A program made the position numbers and the translations under genes. Positions 37,579 through 47,454 of a stretch of DNA of 64,000 nucleotides are shown one piece after another. A model generated the notes under the pieces. It did not search any database and was not told the origin of the DNA. It saw only the letters and a list, made by a program, of their open reading frames with translations. Position 1 is the stretch's first letter, and every line of letters begins with the position of its first letter. Location: contig CAXXSW010000003.1 in the NCBI GenBank assembly GCA_963677625.2, positions 1 through 64,000 on the forward strand, written 5' to 3'. Source of the DNA: UBA1351 sp963677625. Its GTDB lineage: Bacteria; Bacillota; Clostridia; Lachnospirales; Vallitaleaceae.

Positions 37579-38694
37579 CTAAAGTAATTCTTCTGGTGAT
37601 TTATACTCGACACCTAGGTCATCAGCTACATGTTTATATGTACAATATCCTTTGTATGTGTTAAGGCCAAGACGTAAATCCTTGTTTTCAAGCATAGCTT
37701 CTACAGGACCCTTGTTAGCAATATCAAGAAGATACTTAAGGGTTACACCAGTAAGTGCATATGTTGAAGTCCTTGGAACTGCTCCTGGCATGTTGGCAAC
37801 GGAGTAGTGTATAACACCGTGTTTTTCATAACATGGATTATCATGAGTTGTGACACGGTCTATTGTCTCAATGGATCCACCTTGATCTATGGCAACATCA
37901 ACAACCACAGCCCCTGGTTTCATTGTTTTAACCATTTCCTCAGTTACAAGATGAGGTGCTTTAGCTCCTGGTATAAGAACTGCACCGATAAGTAAATCTG
38001 CTTTTCTAACAGACTCTGCAATATTAAATTCATTAGAATATAGGGTCTCAACACGACCTTGGAAAATGTCGTCAAGATATCCAAGACGCTTGGCACTAAT
38101 GTCAAGCATGGTCACCCTTGCACCAAGTCCAACCGCCATTTTTGCGGCATTGATACCAACAATACCACCACCGATAATAACTACATTAGCAGGTGGCACA
38201 CCTGGAACACCACCTAAAAGCACACCCATACCACCATTATATTTTTGAAGTAGGTTTGCTCCAACTTGAGTGGACATCCGTCCGGCCACTTCACTCATTG
38301 GATGAAGAAGAGGAAGGGAATGATCAGGAAGCTGAACTGTTTCATAAGCGATACCGGTTACTTTTCTCTCCATTAAAGCCTGTGTTAATTCAAGGTTAGC
38401 AGCCAAATGGAGGTAGGTATATAAGGTTTGGCCTTCTTTAAATAAGTCATATTCCTGTGGCAATGGTTCTTTGACCTTAACGATAGTATCAGCTTTTGAA
38501 AAAACATCAAGATTAGATTCAAGAATTATAGCGCCTGCTGCTTGATATTCTTCGTTAGTTATACCGCTGCCAAGGCCCGCATTATCTTCAATATACACAG
38601 TATGTCCAGCCTTAACTAAAGCGCTTGCACCTGCAGGAGTTAATGCAACACGGTTTTCATTGTTCTTAATCTCTTTTGGTACTCCAATAATCAT
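37579..38694 (-). CDS. ald: Alanine dehydrogenase
   Basis: NAD-dependent enzyme interconverting alanine with pyruvate and ammonia; 371 residues, the standard length. N-terminal GVPKEIKNNENRVALTP, substrate and catalytic residues in YLHLAAN, the nucleotide fold VIIGGGIVGINAAKMAVGLGA, LIGAVLIPGAKAPHLV, and SVANMPGAVPRTST are all as in known Ald. GAGGTG precedes the ATG. The upstream gene is an Lrp-type regulator and a 17-base palindrome lies in between, which suggests control by that regulator. Confidence 0.95.
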   Translation of the reverse strand: MIIGVPKEIKNNENRVALTPAGASALVKAGHTVYIEDNAGLGSGITNEEYQAAGAIILESNLDVFSKADTIVKVKEPLPQEYDLFKEGQTLYTYLHLAANLELTQALMERKVTGIAYETVQLPDHSLPLLHPMSEVAGRMSTQVGANLLQKYNGGMGVLLGGVPGVPPANVVIIGGGIVGINAAKMAVGLGARVTMLDISAKRLGYLDDIFQGRVETLYSNEFNIAESVRKADLLIGAVLIPGAKAPHLVTEEMVKTMKPGAVVVDVAIDQGGSIETIDRVTTHDNPCYEKHGVIHYSVANMPGAVPRTSTYALTGVTLKYLLDIANKGPVEAMLENKDLRLGLNTYKGYCTYKHVADDLGVEYKSPEELL

Positions 38695-38723
38695 AAACTA
38701 CACCTCTTAACCTTAATTTTTAT

Positions 38724-38740
38724 CATAGGAATATCCTATG
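38724..38740. promoter_or_regulatory. Palindromic candidate operator upstream of ald
   Basis: CATAGGAATATCCTATG is a perfect 17-base palindrome 30 to 46 bases upstream of the ald start. On the minus strand it overlaps a possible -10 (TATGAT) with TTGACA upstream, at a wide spacing. A plausible Lrp/AsnC site. Confidence 0.55.
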
Positions 38741-38800
38741 TACATCTTTGTCAAAAAAGTTATGCCATTATTCTTGTGTGTTTAACGGACTTTCGCTATT

Positions 38801-39247
38801 CTAGTTAGGTACAATGGAGTGCTTGCTCTTAATGCTGGACAAACAAACGGTTGTCTTCGTCTTCCCAACACCTTGAATACCTTTGATCCTGTCCAAAATG
38901 ATTTTCAATGATTCTGTGTCTTCAGTTATTATTTTGAGCATATAATCAAACTCACCTGCTATGTAATATCCTTCAAGAATTTCTTCATCCTGTTCAACAA
39001 ATTCCTGAAGTTTATCAACATAATGGGGGCCGTCTAGTGCTACAGACATAAATGCTGTCAAATTCTTGTTCAGATATTTGGAATTAATGATTGTCGTATA
39101 CTGTTCGATAATGCCTGTATTCTCCAACTTTTTCAGACGTTCAGAAACTGCTGAAACTGAAAGATTAATTCTTCCACTGATCTCAGATACCGTCATTCTG
39201 GCATTTTCTTCCAGTAGAAGGAGAATCGATTTATCCATTTGATCCAT
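38801..39247 (-). CDS. Lrp/AsnC family transcriptional regulator
   Basis: A 148-residue feast/famine regulator. The N-terminal helix-turn-helix (MTVSEISGRINLSVSAVSERLKKLE) is followed by the RAM ligand-binding domain (YIAGEFDYMLKIITED). AAGGAG lies eight bases before the ATG. It is upstream of and codirectional with alanine dehydrogenase, matching the common Lrp-type control of ald by alanine or leucine; the pairing is inferred from position and the palindrome in the gap. Confidence 0.9.
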   Translation of the reverse strand: MDQMDKSILLLLEENARMTVSEISGRINLSVSAVSERLKKLENTGIIEQYTTIINSKYLNKNLTAFMSVALDGPHYVDKLQEFVEQDEEILEGYYIAGEFDYMLKIITEDTESLKIILDRIKGIQGVGKTKTTVCLSSIKSKHSIVPN

Positions 39248-39377
39248 ATCTTGTTCTCCTTACGTAATTTATACTTTAATTATACACTTTTACCTTAATT
39301 TTTCAATATTCTGGCAAATATACAGAATAATTTCTATACTTTTCCCAATTCACAGGATTATTTTTACCCAAACAAAA

Positions 39378-39401
39378 AATATCCTGTATGAACAGAATAT
39401 T
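39378..39401 (-). terminator. Probable terminator of the PfkB kinase gene
   Basis: On the minus strand AATATTCTGT pairs with ACAGGATATT around a TCAT loop, with TTTTT next. About 105 bases downstream of the kinase stop, in an otherwise featureless AT-rich gap. Confidence 0.55.
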
Positions 39402-39506
39402 TTTTCGTATAAAGCATATATACTTAATATTTTACACCAATTTTATTATTATCTTAATCATTTTCTGAATAAGGCCAGATTTGGACATATAATAAAGAGG
39501 ACATAA

Positions 39507-40436
39507 CTATATATCATATACCCTAGCTTGCTTAGCCAAATCAATAGCTTCCTGCAAGACCAGTCTCGGATATCCCTCAACGCTTATGGTTAATGTAGAA
39601 CAAGCAGAACCAAAAGCTAGGGCTTGACTATCCGTCAGGCCTTTTTCCAAGCCATAAACAAAACCTGCCAACATAGAATCACCTGCTCCTACTGTAGATA
39701 CAACCGTAGCTGGAATAGCTTCACTACGAATAGCCTTATCTTTAGTCACCAATAAGGCTCCATCTTTTCCCATGGATACCAGGACATAAACCACTTCATA
39801 TTGACTGATAATATCTCTGCCAGCATGAATAACTTCTTCAACTGTAGTCAAGTTCCTATCAATGGCGTTTTCTAACTCATGAATATTTGGCTTAATGATA
39901 TAAGGACTACCTTTTAAACCTTCTAATAAGTAGTCATCATCAGCATCGATGACAACTTTACATTGATCCTTATATTTGGAAGCAACTTGACCATACATAT
40001 TAACAGGCATACCTCCAGGAAGAGACCCTCCCATAACTAAATAATTACTGTCCTTTGCAGCTTGATCAATAAGTTTAAAAAGATCCACTATATTCTGATT
40101 ATTAACCCTTGCTCCAGCTTCATTAATATCTGTTGTCATATTCTTGGACATTTCAACAATCTTCATATTAGTTCTAGTTGCTCCACTAACCTTCACGTAA
40201 TTCACTTCCATATGATCATCTTCAAAATGTTCCAAAACCCTGTTGGCATTCTCCTCACCCAAAACAACAATATGCTTTGTAGCCAGTCCAAACCCTCCAA
40301 GAATTCGACCCATGTTAATCCCTTTTCCGCCTAAATCCTCGCGAAAATGTCCAACACGGTTTACCTCTCCATAAGTGATTCCCTCCACCTTAATAGTCTT
40401 ATCTAACGCAGGGTTAAAAGTTATAGCTGTTATCAT
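39507..40436 (-). CDS. PfkB family hexose-phosphate kinase, probable 1-phosphofructokinase
   Basis: A 309-residue ribokinase-fold kinase of the LacC/FruK subgroup, which phosphorylates fructose-1-phosphate or tagatose-6-phosphate. Seen: FNPALDKTIKV (7-17), GGKGINMGRIL (36-46), a KPNIHELE segment (182-189) and STVGAGDSMLAGF (247-259) with catalytic D253. AAGGAG lies before the ATG. No fructose PTS genes or FruR regulator adjoin it, so the substrate stays open between the two hexose phosphates. Likely monocistronic. Confidence 0.85.
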   Translation of the reverse strand: MITAITFNPALDKTIKVEGITYGEVNRVGHFREDLGGKGINMGRILGGFGLATKHIVVLGEENANRVLEHFEDDHMEVNYVKVSGATRTNMKIVEMSKNMTTDINEAGARVNNQNIVDLFKLIDQAAKDSNYLVMGGSLPGGMPVNMYGQVASKYKDQCKVVIDADDDYLLEGLKGSPYIIKPNIHELENAIDRNLTTVEEVIHAGRDIISQYEVVYVLVSMGKDGALLVTKDKAIRSEAIPATVVSTVGAGDSMLAGFVYGLEKGLTDSQALAFGSACSTLTISVEGYPRLVLQEAIDLAKQARVYDI

Positions 40437-40569
40437 TTTCTCTCTCCTTCACAAAGCTTATATCTACTAGAAACTTCATATTCATATATCATTTTTTATT
40501 ATAAGGGTTACTCAAGAATAAATCCATCAGTTTTAGAAAGAGAAGCTTCAAGTCTTTGTCCATCTCTGA

Positions 40570-43500
40570 TTAGGCTTCTTGGTGGTGAACAACACTGTAA
40601 GTCAAAGGAATAAATACAAGCGTCAAAAAAGTGGAAATCAAGAGCCCGAACACCAAACATACTGCCATTGGCTTAAAAAGCTCACTATTACTAAACATAA
40701 GAGGAAGCAGCCCTGTAACCGTAGTTATGGTGGATAGGATAATCGGTCTAAAACGGACAACCGAAGCCTGAATACAAGCTTCATCTACTGACATCTTATC
40801 TCGTCTCTTCATATTAATGTACTCCATAAGAACGATTGCATTATTTACAACAATACCAATTAAGGAAATGATGCCCAGCATACCTGTAAAACTTATGGGC
40901 TGATCCATAAGAAAGAGCCCGAAAATTGCTCCAGCGGCTGAAAGTGGCAAGGTCAACATAATAATAAAAGCTTGCTTGTATGACCTAAATTGAAAGAGAA
41001 GAATAGTTAGTATCAAAAGAACAGCAAAGGCCGCAGTTGCTCCCAAGTTTCCAAAGTACTTAACAATTTTTGCACTTTCACCCTCAAGGTCCATCCTGGC
41101 TTGACCAAGATCCATACTTTTAGTCTTTTCAAGAAAGGCACTCTCAATTGTCCTAGCGTCAAATCCAGGTTCAATATCACTCATCAAAATAATAGTATTC
41201 TCACCATTATATTTCCTAATAGTCGGACGAACTTTCTTAAGAGAGATAGTACCTAAATCCTTCAGAAGATGTTTCTTCCCTGTCGCAGATGATTTAATCA
41301 TCAAGTTTTCAAGTTCCTGAATCGATGAAGCATCTGAACTTAACCTAATATCATATTCGTTACCATTCTGTCTAAATATAGAAACATCTCTTCCTGAAAG
41401 ACCAATACTGACTTCATTAAGCACATCATATTTCAGTAAACCATAATATGAGATTTTTTCTTCATCCAGAACCAGCTCGTATTCGTAAACAAAAGGATCA
41501 TAGTCTGTTCGAACATTACTTGCCCCCTTGACTGTTTCCAAAATAGCTTCCAGTTCCTTCGTTGTTGCCCATAGGCTGTCCATATCCAAACCTGTTACTC
41601 GAATATATATAGGTGCTCCAATTGGCTCTGCATATTCCAATTCCTTAACCGTTGCAGATCCAGCCAAGAGCTTTGAATCAATATCTTTTTGAAGAGCACG
41701 AACTAAGTCAGTGTTTTTCATATAAACTGAATCTTCTAAATCCACATCCAAAACTATTTGAGCGTTTTCAGGAATTTTGGCATAAACACCAAGAGTATCA
41801 TAGTATTTGGGTACTGAACCACCTATGGCAGTCGTCATATTCTTAATTTCAGGATGTTGTTGAACAATGGCTTGAACCTGATCTGTAACCTGCTTTGTAT
41901 AGTCGATATCAATATTCTTCTCAGCTTCAATATCAATATAGATAATCGATTTATCTGCCTTTGGAAAAAAGATGATATTGGCGAAGAAAAAAGTTCCACC
42001 CAAGGCACTTAGAATAAGCAGTCCAAGTCCAAAGGAAAGGAATTTTTTCTTTAACGAAAGGGTCAAAAGACTTGCCATAAAAGTATCAGTTCTTTTTTCA
42101 CTTTTTTTCCTAGGCTTAAAGAACACAAAAGCAAGACTTGGTGTTACCAAGAAAGCAAAAAGGAAAGAAAAGCACAAAGCCAAAATAACTACCTGGGGTA
42201 GTGCCTGAACATAATCTCCTGCTATTGAAGATAACATAATCAAAGGTGAAAATGCAGCAACTGTCGTCAATGTCGATGTTAAAATAGATATGATAACTTC
42301 CTTAGTTCCTTCCACACAAGCTTGGAATTTTTCCAGACCTTCATCCATCTTATTCTGTATGGAATCACTGACTACAATGGCATTATCCACCAACATGCCA
42401 AGAGCTACAATAAATGCTGCAATTGATATGGCATGAATCTTAATATCAAATACAGGCATCATCAAAATTGTAGCCATAATGGATACAGGTATAGCAAAAG
42501 ATACAATCAATGCATTTCTAAATCCCATACCAAAAAAGACAACCAAAATAACTAAGCCTATACCTGTTAGGAGGTTCATAATAAAACCATTGATGGAGTT
42601 TTCTACCTCCTCTGGTTGAAAAATAACTTCTCCAAACTCAATAGACTCCGGCAACTGACCTTTAACCCCTTGAATAACTTGTCTAACTTCCCTGCCTATA
42701 CTCAAAATATTCCTATTATCCTCAAAGTAACCAACTAAAAGAACTGCCTTAGAACCGTTACGCTCATAAACAGTTGAAGCTGTTTCTTCCTCAAATTCAA
42801 CGCTAGCTATATCACCTAATTTGAGAACTGAGTAATTATCCCGAGATACACTAAGGACAATATTCCTAATATCATCTAAAGAATCAAAAGAGCCATTTAT
42901 CCGAAGAGGTATATCTTCATCCTCTGTTTCTATAGATCCTGACGGTATCTCTAGATTTTGAGACTTAAGGAGATTGGATATGTCATTTAAGGATAAACCA
43001 AGACGGTTAAGTTCCTCCGTATCTAAGGTAACCTTTACTTGCTGACCTATTTCCCCAATCATCTCAAACTTTGTAACACCATCTATTTTTTTCAGGTCTG
43101 AAATAATGTTCCTTCCATAAAAGCTTAATTCATCATAATCATAACCCTCACCAGTAAGAGCAATAATCATTCCCGCTGTTTCTGTCAGGTCTGTATCAAT
43201 TTCAAGAGGCATAACTTCATCCGGTAAGTCATTTTCAAGGTCCGTCATATTCCTTCTAAGCTTGGTCCAAGTTTTATCAATATCTGAACCATACTTCATA
43301 TAAACAATAGTCGTTACCACTGAATTATAAGTATAGGAGTTTAGGTAGTCAAACTCCTCCATATTCATTAATTCATCCTCTATTTTCTTTGTAACAAATT
43401 TATCAACATCGTTACCGGATGCACCTGGGTAAATAGCTGTAATCCTTGCAACAGGGGCAGATAGGTCAGGTGCTTCCTGTTTGGGTATAGTAATATATGA

Positions 43501-43575
43501 ATATATTCCACCGATAAAAATAACAAATAGAAGGTAGAATATGATTTTGCGATTCTTTATTGCATATCCAATCAT
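40570..43575 (-). CDS. RND family efflux permease
   Basis: A 1001-residue proton-driven efflux pump of the AcrB/SwrC class with the usual duplication: helix 1, a large loop, five helices, a helix, a large loop and five helices. Seen: the FIGGIYSYITIPKQEAPDLS entry, IVALGMLVDNAIVVSDSI with the proton-relay aspartate, and the second-half IGIVVNNAIVLMEYINMKRR. Gram-positive members export lipopeptides, drugs or lipids without an outer-membrane channel. It starts three bases after the adaptor gene, in an operon led by a TetR regulator. Confidence 0.92.
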   Translation of the reverse strand: MIGYAIKNRKIIFYLLFVIFIGGIYSYITIPKQEAPDLSAPVARITAIYPGASGNDVDKFVTKKIEDELMNMEEFDYLNSYTYNSVVTTIVYMKYGSDIDKTWTKLRRNMTDLENDLPDEVMPLEIDTDLTETAGMIIALTGEGYDYDELSFYGRNIISDLKKIDGVTKFEMIGEIGQQVKVTLDTEELNRLGLSLNDISNLLKSQNLEIPSGSIETEDEDIPLRINGSFDSLDDIRNIVLSVSRDNYSVLKLGDIASVEFEEETASTVYERNGSKAVLLVGYFEDNRNILSIGREVRQVIQGVKGQLPESIEFGEVIFQPEEVENSINGFIMNLLTGIGLVILVVFFGMGFRNALIVSFAIPVSIMATILMMPVFDIKIHAISIAAFIVALGMLVDNAIVVSDSIQNKMDEGLEKFQACVEGTKEVIISILTSTLTTVAAFSPLIMLSSIAGDYVQALPQVVILALCFSFLFAFLVTPSLAFVFFKPRKKSEKRTDTFMASLLTLSLKKKFLSFGLGLLILSALGGTFFFANIIFFPKADKSIIYIDIEAEKNIDIDYTKQVTDQVQAIVQQHPEIKNMTTAIGGSVPKYYDTLGVYAKIPENAQIVLDVDLEDSVYMKNTDLVRALQKDIDSKLLAGSATVKELEYAEPIGAPIYIRVTGLDMDSLWATTKELEAILETVKGASNVRTDYDPFVYEYELVLDEEKISYYGLLKYDVLNEVSIGLSGRDVSIFRQNGNEYDIRLSSDASSIQELENLMIKSSATGKKHLLKDLGTISLKKVRPTIRKYNGENTIILMSDIEPGFDARTIESAFLEKTKSMDLGQARMDLEGESAKIVKYFGNLGATAAFAVLLILTILLFQFRSYKQAFIIMLTLPLSAAGAIFGLFLMDQPISFTGMLGIISLIGIVVNNAIVLMEYINMKRRDKMSVDEACIQASVVRFRPIILSTITTVTGLLPLMFSNSELFKPMAVCLVFGLLISTFLTLVFIPLTYSVVHHQEA

Positions 43576-43578
43576 GCT

Positions 43579-44793
43579 CTACTCCTTTATAATCACTGAA
43601 GAATTTTCTTGAATCCGATTCAAGTTACTAATAATGACCTTTGTTCCCGGCTCTAGACCAAGAACAAGTACTTGGTTTTCATATATGTCTAATATATCAA
43701 CTTTCTCCATCATAGCAAGGCCATCCTTATAAATATAAATATAATCTATACCATCATTTTTCAAGGCATATATCGGCAGGGTTATACCTTGAACCTGGTC
43801 ATAAGCAATCTTGCATTCTGTGATTTCACCGATGTTAAAATCTCCACTTTCCACTGAAACTTCCACATTATAAAGAAAATGATCTTCATCTGGTATTTCA
43901 GCAATCTGGCTAATTAGTCCCGAACCACTTTTGTCTCCACTGCTTATCTCAACTTTTTGTCCTAAATGAATCTTTGACAAGTCCTTACCACTGACACCTA
44001 TTGATATGATTTTCTTTGGACTTCTAAGAACGGCAACAGGGTAACCAGCCGGAATCAACTCCCCTTCTTCATACAGCTGCTTGACAAGTATCATATCTTT
44101 ATCCAAGGTATAGCTTGCATCATCAATCATCCCTTGGTTTGATGCTACATTGGTTTTAGCCAAGGCAACATTAGCTGCTGCTGCCTGAATAACTTCTGCC
44201 TCTGTTCCGCTTAAGGCCTTATTCAAATTTTCTGATGCAAGCTCAGCATCCTTTTTGGCTAAGTCAAGTTCCAAAGTAACACTGTCCAATTCACTTTGGC
44301 TAACAATACCTTCTTCAAAAAGACTAGTCATCTTAGTCACTTGATCTTCAAGATAAGCAAGGGCTTGGTCAGCTTTTTCCAAGGAAATTCTAGCAAGTTC
44401 AACATCTTCATCCCTTGCCCCCTTTAATGCCCTTGCATAATCAGCTTCAGCTGCAGTAAGTTGGTTTTCAGCTGCATCAAGTGCTAAATCAAGATCAGAT
44501 AAATTCAGCTGAGCAAGTATATGACCAGCTTCAAGGGTCTGGCCTTCAAGACCTTTAAAAGATTCAAGGCGGCCACTGGATTTAAAACTGATATTTTCAA
44601 CAAACAAGGGAGCCACGCTTCCCTGATATTTAATAGTCATTGGAATATTACTTAACTCAGTTTCAAAAATTGTAATCGGCACCGGGGCCTTTTCTTCTGC
44701 TAGGTAGTCTTCTGTCAAAGTATTATATATCTTATAACCTGTAAATCCAACAAGCCCAAGAGCTACCACCAAAAAAATCAACTTCATTTTCAT
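43579..44793 (-). CDS. HlyD/AcrA-type membrane fusion protein
   Basis: A 404-residue periplasmic-adaptor-like subunit for the adjacent RND pump. One N-terminal membrane anchor (LIFLVVALGLVGFTGYKIY), a barrel/lipoyl half (VAPLFVENISFKSSGRLESF, LEAGHILAQL), a long alanine-rich coiled coil (about 110-225) and the second barrel region. Its ATG overlaps the TetR stop codon by four bases (ATGA), with GGAGG ahead. It would link or sense the pump outside the membrane, as in other Gram-positive RND systems. Confidence 0.88.
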   Translation of the reverse strand: MKMKLIFLVVALGLVGFTGYKIYNTLTEDYLAEEKAPVPITIFETELSNIPMTIKYQGSVAPLFVENISFKSSGRLESFKGLEGQTLEAGHILAQLNLSDLDLALDAAENQLTAAEADYARALKGARDEDVELARISLEKADQALAYLEDQVTKMTSLFEEGIVSQSELDSVTLELDLAKKDAELASENLNKALSGTEAEVIQAAAANVALAKTNVASNQGMIDDASYTLDKDMILVKQLYEEGELIPAGYPVAVLRSPKKIISIGVSGKDLSKIHLGQKVEISSGDKSGSGLISQIAEIPDEDHFLYNVEVSVESGDFNIGEITECKIAYDQVQGITLPIYALKNDGIDYIYIYKDGLAMMEKVDILDIYENQVLVLGLEPGTKVIISNLNRIQENSSVIIKE

Positions 44794-45416
44794 TGTTTTG
44801 CCTCCCTGTATTGTCTCACGTAAAAATACCCTTTTATCAAGTCAGAAAGAAAAGAAGTTAAAAGTCTTGAAACTTCATCTTCTTTAACATCTTCTAGAAG
44901 ACCAATTGAACCAAACACCAAAGCATTAGTTAAGGCTCTCGTTTCAGCCTTTGACAATCCTCCCTCCATGTTTTCCACGCCCCACATAGAATAAAAGTGT
45001 TTTTTCAACATTTCTATATAGCGTTTGACAGTCTTATCATATCTGTCATCTTTTTCTCCGTTTAGAAGCATGGTAAAAACATCTTTTTCACGAATATATA
45101 AATCCATAAATATCTGAAGAGGTACCATAATCCTTCCACCATCCTCATGAAGCATAGCCAAGTCGGGTGCTATTTGATATTGACCAGATTCCTTTACCGC
45201 AAAAATAAGTTCTTCCAATCCATCATAAACACCTTGTATCACATCATCATATAAGTCCTCTTTATTCCTATAATACCGATAGACATTACCGACGGATACA
45301 CCCGCAACTTCGGCTATGTGTTTGATTGATGATTTTTTATATCCATTTTTCGTAAAAACGCTAATACCGCTCTTACGGATTTTCTCTCTAATTTCATCTT
45401 TTAATATCTGGGCCAT
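44790..45416 (-). CDS. TetR/AcrR family transcriptional regulator
   Basis: A 208-residue repressor. The N-terminal helix-turn-helix reads SIKHIAEVAGVSVGNVYRYYRNK; the rest is the variable ligand-binding domain. AAGGAG six bases before the ATG sets the start; a GTG six codons upstream is open but lacks a site. It heads the operon with the adaptor and RND pump and very likely represses it. A 24-bp inverted repeat with a TGAAT/ATTCA centre lies 45-96 bases upstream. Confidence 0.9.
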   Translation of the reverse strand: MAQILKDEIREKIRKSGISVFTKNGYKKSSIKHIAEVAGVSVGNVYRYYRNKEDLYDDVIQGVYDGLEELIFAVKESGQYQIAPDLAMLHEDGGRIMVPLQIFMDLYIREKDVFTMLLNGEKDDRYDKTVKRYIEMLKKHFYSMWGVENMEGGLSKAETRALTNALVFGSIGLLEDVKEDEVSRLLTSFLSDLIKGYFYVRQYREAKQ

Positions 45417-45460
45417 TATATCTCCTTCTATCACCTATTTCCTCTTAAATCAATAAGAAT

Positions 45461-45512
45461 ATAATAGGGGCTACAATAATGAATATACATTCATTATTGT
45501 AGCCCCTATTAT
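45461..45512. promoter_or_regulatory. 24-bp inverted repeat, terminator and candidate TetR operator
   Basis: Two perfect 24-base arms (45461-45484 and 45489-45512) separated by four bases. The location between the BceB-like stop and the tetR start fits a terminator. The centre, TGAATATACATTCA, resembles operators of TetR-family repressors, so it may also bind the downstream regulator. Followed by only a short T-rich stretch on the minus strand. Confidence 0.7.
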
Positions 45513-45558
45513 TTATAATGTCAATATTAGATTTAATTAACGACTAAATGATTATTAA

Positions 45559-47454
45559 CTACAGGACAATTCGCTTATACCTGTTAACTGTCATCACAAA
45601 ATAAACCAGAAAGATTCCTCCAATGACTCCCACAGACCATCCAAGAGGACTCAATAAACTTATACCTAAAAATCGTTCCAAAGCCCTACTTGCAGCAAAA
45701 GTATGAACACTACCTAGAATTAAAGGAATAATGAAGAACATAAGAATCTGTTTATGAATAACCCCTTTCATCTTCTTATCCTCCATCCCCATATCATGTA
45801 AAAGCTCATAAGTTCTCATATCCTCTCTTGCCTGAGAAACTATCTTAAAGTATATGATACTACCTGTTGCTAATATAAAGGCCAAACCTAGAAAGATGCC
45901 AAAAATAAAAAATAATTTTATTATAACTTGCATCAACGTATCCTTTGCTTCCTCAGGAATTAAGGTAATATTTTCACCTAATTCTTTTTCCAGTTGATCA
46001 GTTACCTCAGCAACTTTTAGGTCATCAACTAACTGTATGCCAGAAAAATATGTCTTTTCCCCATCGCAATACTTTTCAAATAGGCGATCGTAAGTATTAT
46101 TGGATACAATTATAACATCGCCTCGACTCTCTCCGAATATGGGGGCACGTTTGGACCAGCTGACATCTAACTTATCCTCTCCTATCCTCAATTTACCTAC
46201 ACTTCCCATTGTAATATATGAACTTGGATTATTGGCATAGTAGGCTTCAGTATCTTTTAAAGGCTTAGGCGGCAAAACTTTATTCTTAGTCACAAAAGGT
46301 ATATTTTCCATATTTCGCCTGTAAGTATCTTCTGAAATGACCGTCATACTGGATGTAAATCGCCAAACATCATTACTTACTTCTTCCAATCTATAACTTT
46401 CAATAGACCTGTTTGAGTAAGCAATTTCACTTCCTCTTTCCTTAAGTACTTCCTGTGCATGGTCAAAACCACTTCCCTTTTCATCATCCTCAATATAAAT
46501 AGAATATGGATACTGTACTTTTCTTATGTCATCATAAGAATAGGAAAAAGAGGCTGCAGTAGATATAGCAGTCAAAGTACAAGTAAGAAAGATAGTAACC
46601 GCTGCATATACTTTATAGTTATTACCAATGCGATACCATAAGTTTGAAAAGATCAGGAGTCGATTTTTCTTATAAACCAACCTTTCCTGCTTCATAAGAC
46701 CTTTAAGTAGCATACTCATAACACTTCGATAGAATAGGAAGGTTCCTACAATAACACAGCTCACAGCTATAAGTGCATAGGTAAATATCCCATCCGAATT
46801 CATCTGCATAGAGGCATGATACCCACATCCAATAACGATTAAGCTTAAGACTCCAATTGGAATATTTCCTTTTGGCATAGATTCTTCCTTGGCTTTACCC
46901 TTAAGAAGATCCAGTACTTTCTTTTTGTTGACTAAAACAAACCCTCTTAAGGAAGTCAGTATACCTAGTATAAGAAAAACAAGGCTAGTCACAGCCAAGT
47001 CCTTAAAGGAAACATAGAAGTCTATAGTAATTCCCATATTAAGAAAATTTACAACTATCATAACAAAAAATTTATTAAGAAGAAGACCTAAGATGGACCC
47101 AATCACAATAGCCAAAAGGTACATCATCATATTTTCCATAGCGACCATTAAGGCAATTTTTTTCTTGGGAGCTCCAGTCATTACATATAAACCTATCTCT
47201 TTTTTTCTTTCTGCAATAAAAAACTTTGTCGAAAACATTAAAAAGAAAAAAACAAAAATCATCATGACAATTAGAGAAATAGCAACTAAACTGTTAAAGA
47301 TATAAACCCCTTCCAACTGTTCGACCATAGGATTGCTTTTCAAAGACACAAATGAGAAAAAAAGAAGAACTGAAAAGATAAGAGAAAGGAGGTATAACTT
47401 ATAAAGACCAATTGATGCCTTTACATTTCCAAATGCAATCTTAATTAATTTCAT
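45559..47454 (-). CDS. BceB-type ABC transporter permease
   Basis: A 631-residue FtsX-like permease of the bacitracin-exporter group. Membrane helices flank a large extracellular domain of about 200 residues between the seventh and eighth helices (after YSYDDIRKVQYPYS), the hallmark of BceB-type sensors that bind lipid II-targeting peptides. Conserved: FFIAERKKEIGLYVMTGAPKK. The ATG after GGAGG is used; an upstream extension would overlap the ATPase gene much further. With BceA and the BceRS pair it forms a flux-sensing detoxification module. Confidence 0.9.
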   Translation of the reverse strand: MKLIKIAFGNVKASIGLYKLYLLSLIFSVLLFFSFVSLKSNPMVEQLEGVYIFNSLVAISLIVMMIFVFFFLMFSTKFFIAERKKEIGLYVMTGAPKKKIALMVAMENMMMYLLAIVIGSILGLLLNKFFVMIVVNFLNMGITIDFYVSFKDLAVTSLVFLILGILTSLRGFVLVNKKKVLDLLKGKAKEESMPKGNIPIGVLSLIVIGCGYHASMQMNSDGIFTYALIAVSCVIVGTFLFYRSVMSMLLKGLMKQERLVYKKNRLLIFSNLWYRIGNNYKVYAAVTIFLTCTLTAISTAASFSYSYDDIRKVQYPYSIYIEDDEKGSGFDHAQEVLKERGSEIAYSNRSIESYRLEEVSNDVWRFTSSMTVISEDTYRRNMENIPFVTKNKVLPPKPLKDTEAYYANNPSSYITMGSVGKLRIGEDKLDVSWSKRAPIFGESRGDVIIVSNNTYDRLFEKYCDGEKTYFSGIQLVDDLKVAEVTDQLEKELGENITLIPEEAKDTLMQVIIKLFFIFGIFLGLAFILATGSIIYFKIVSQAREDMRTYELLHDMGMEDKKMKGVIHKQILMFFIIPLILGSVHTFAASRALERFLGISLLSPLGWSVGVIGGIFLVYFVMTVNRYKRIVL

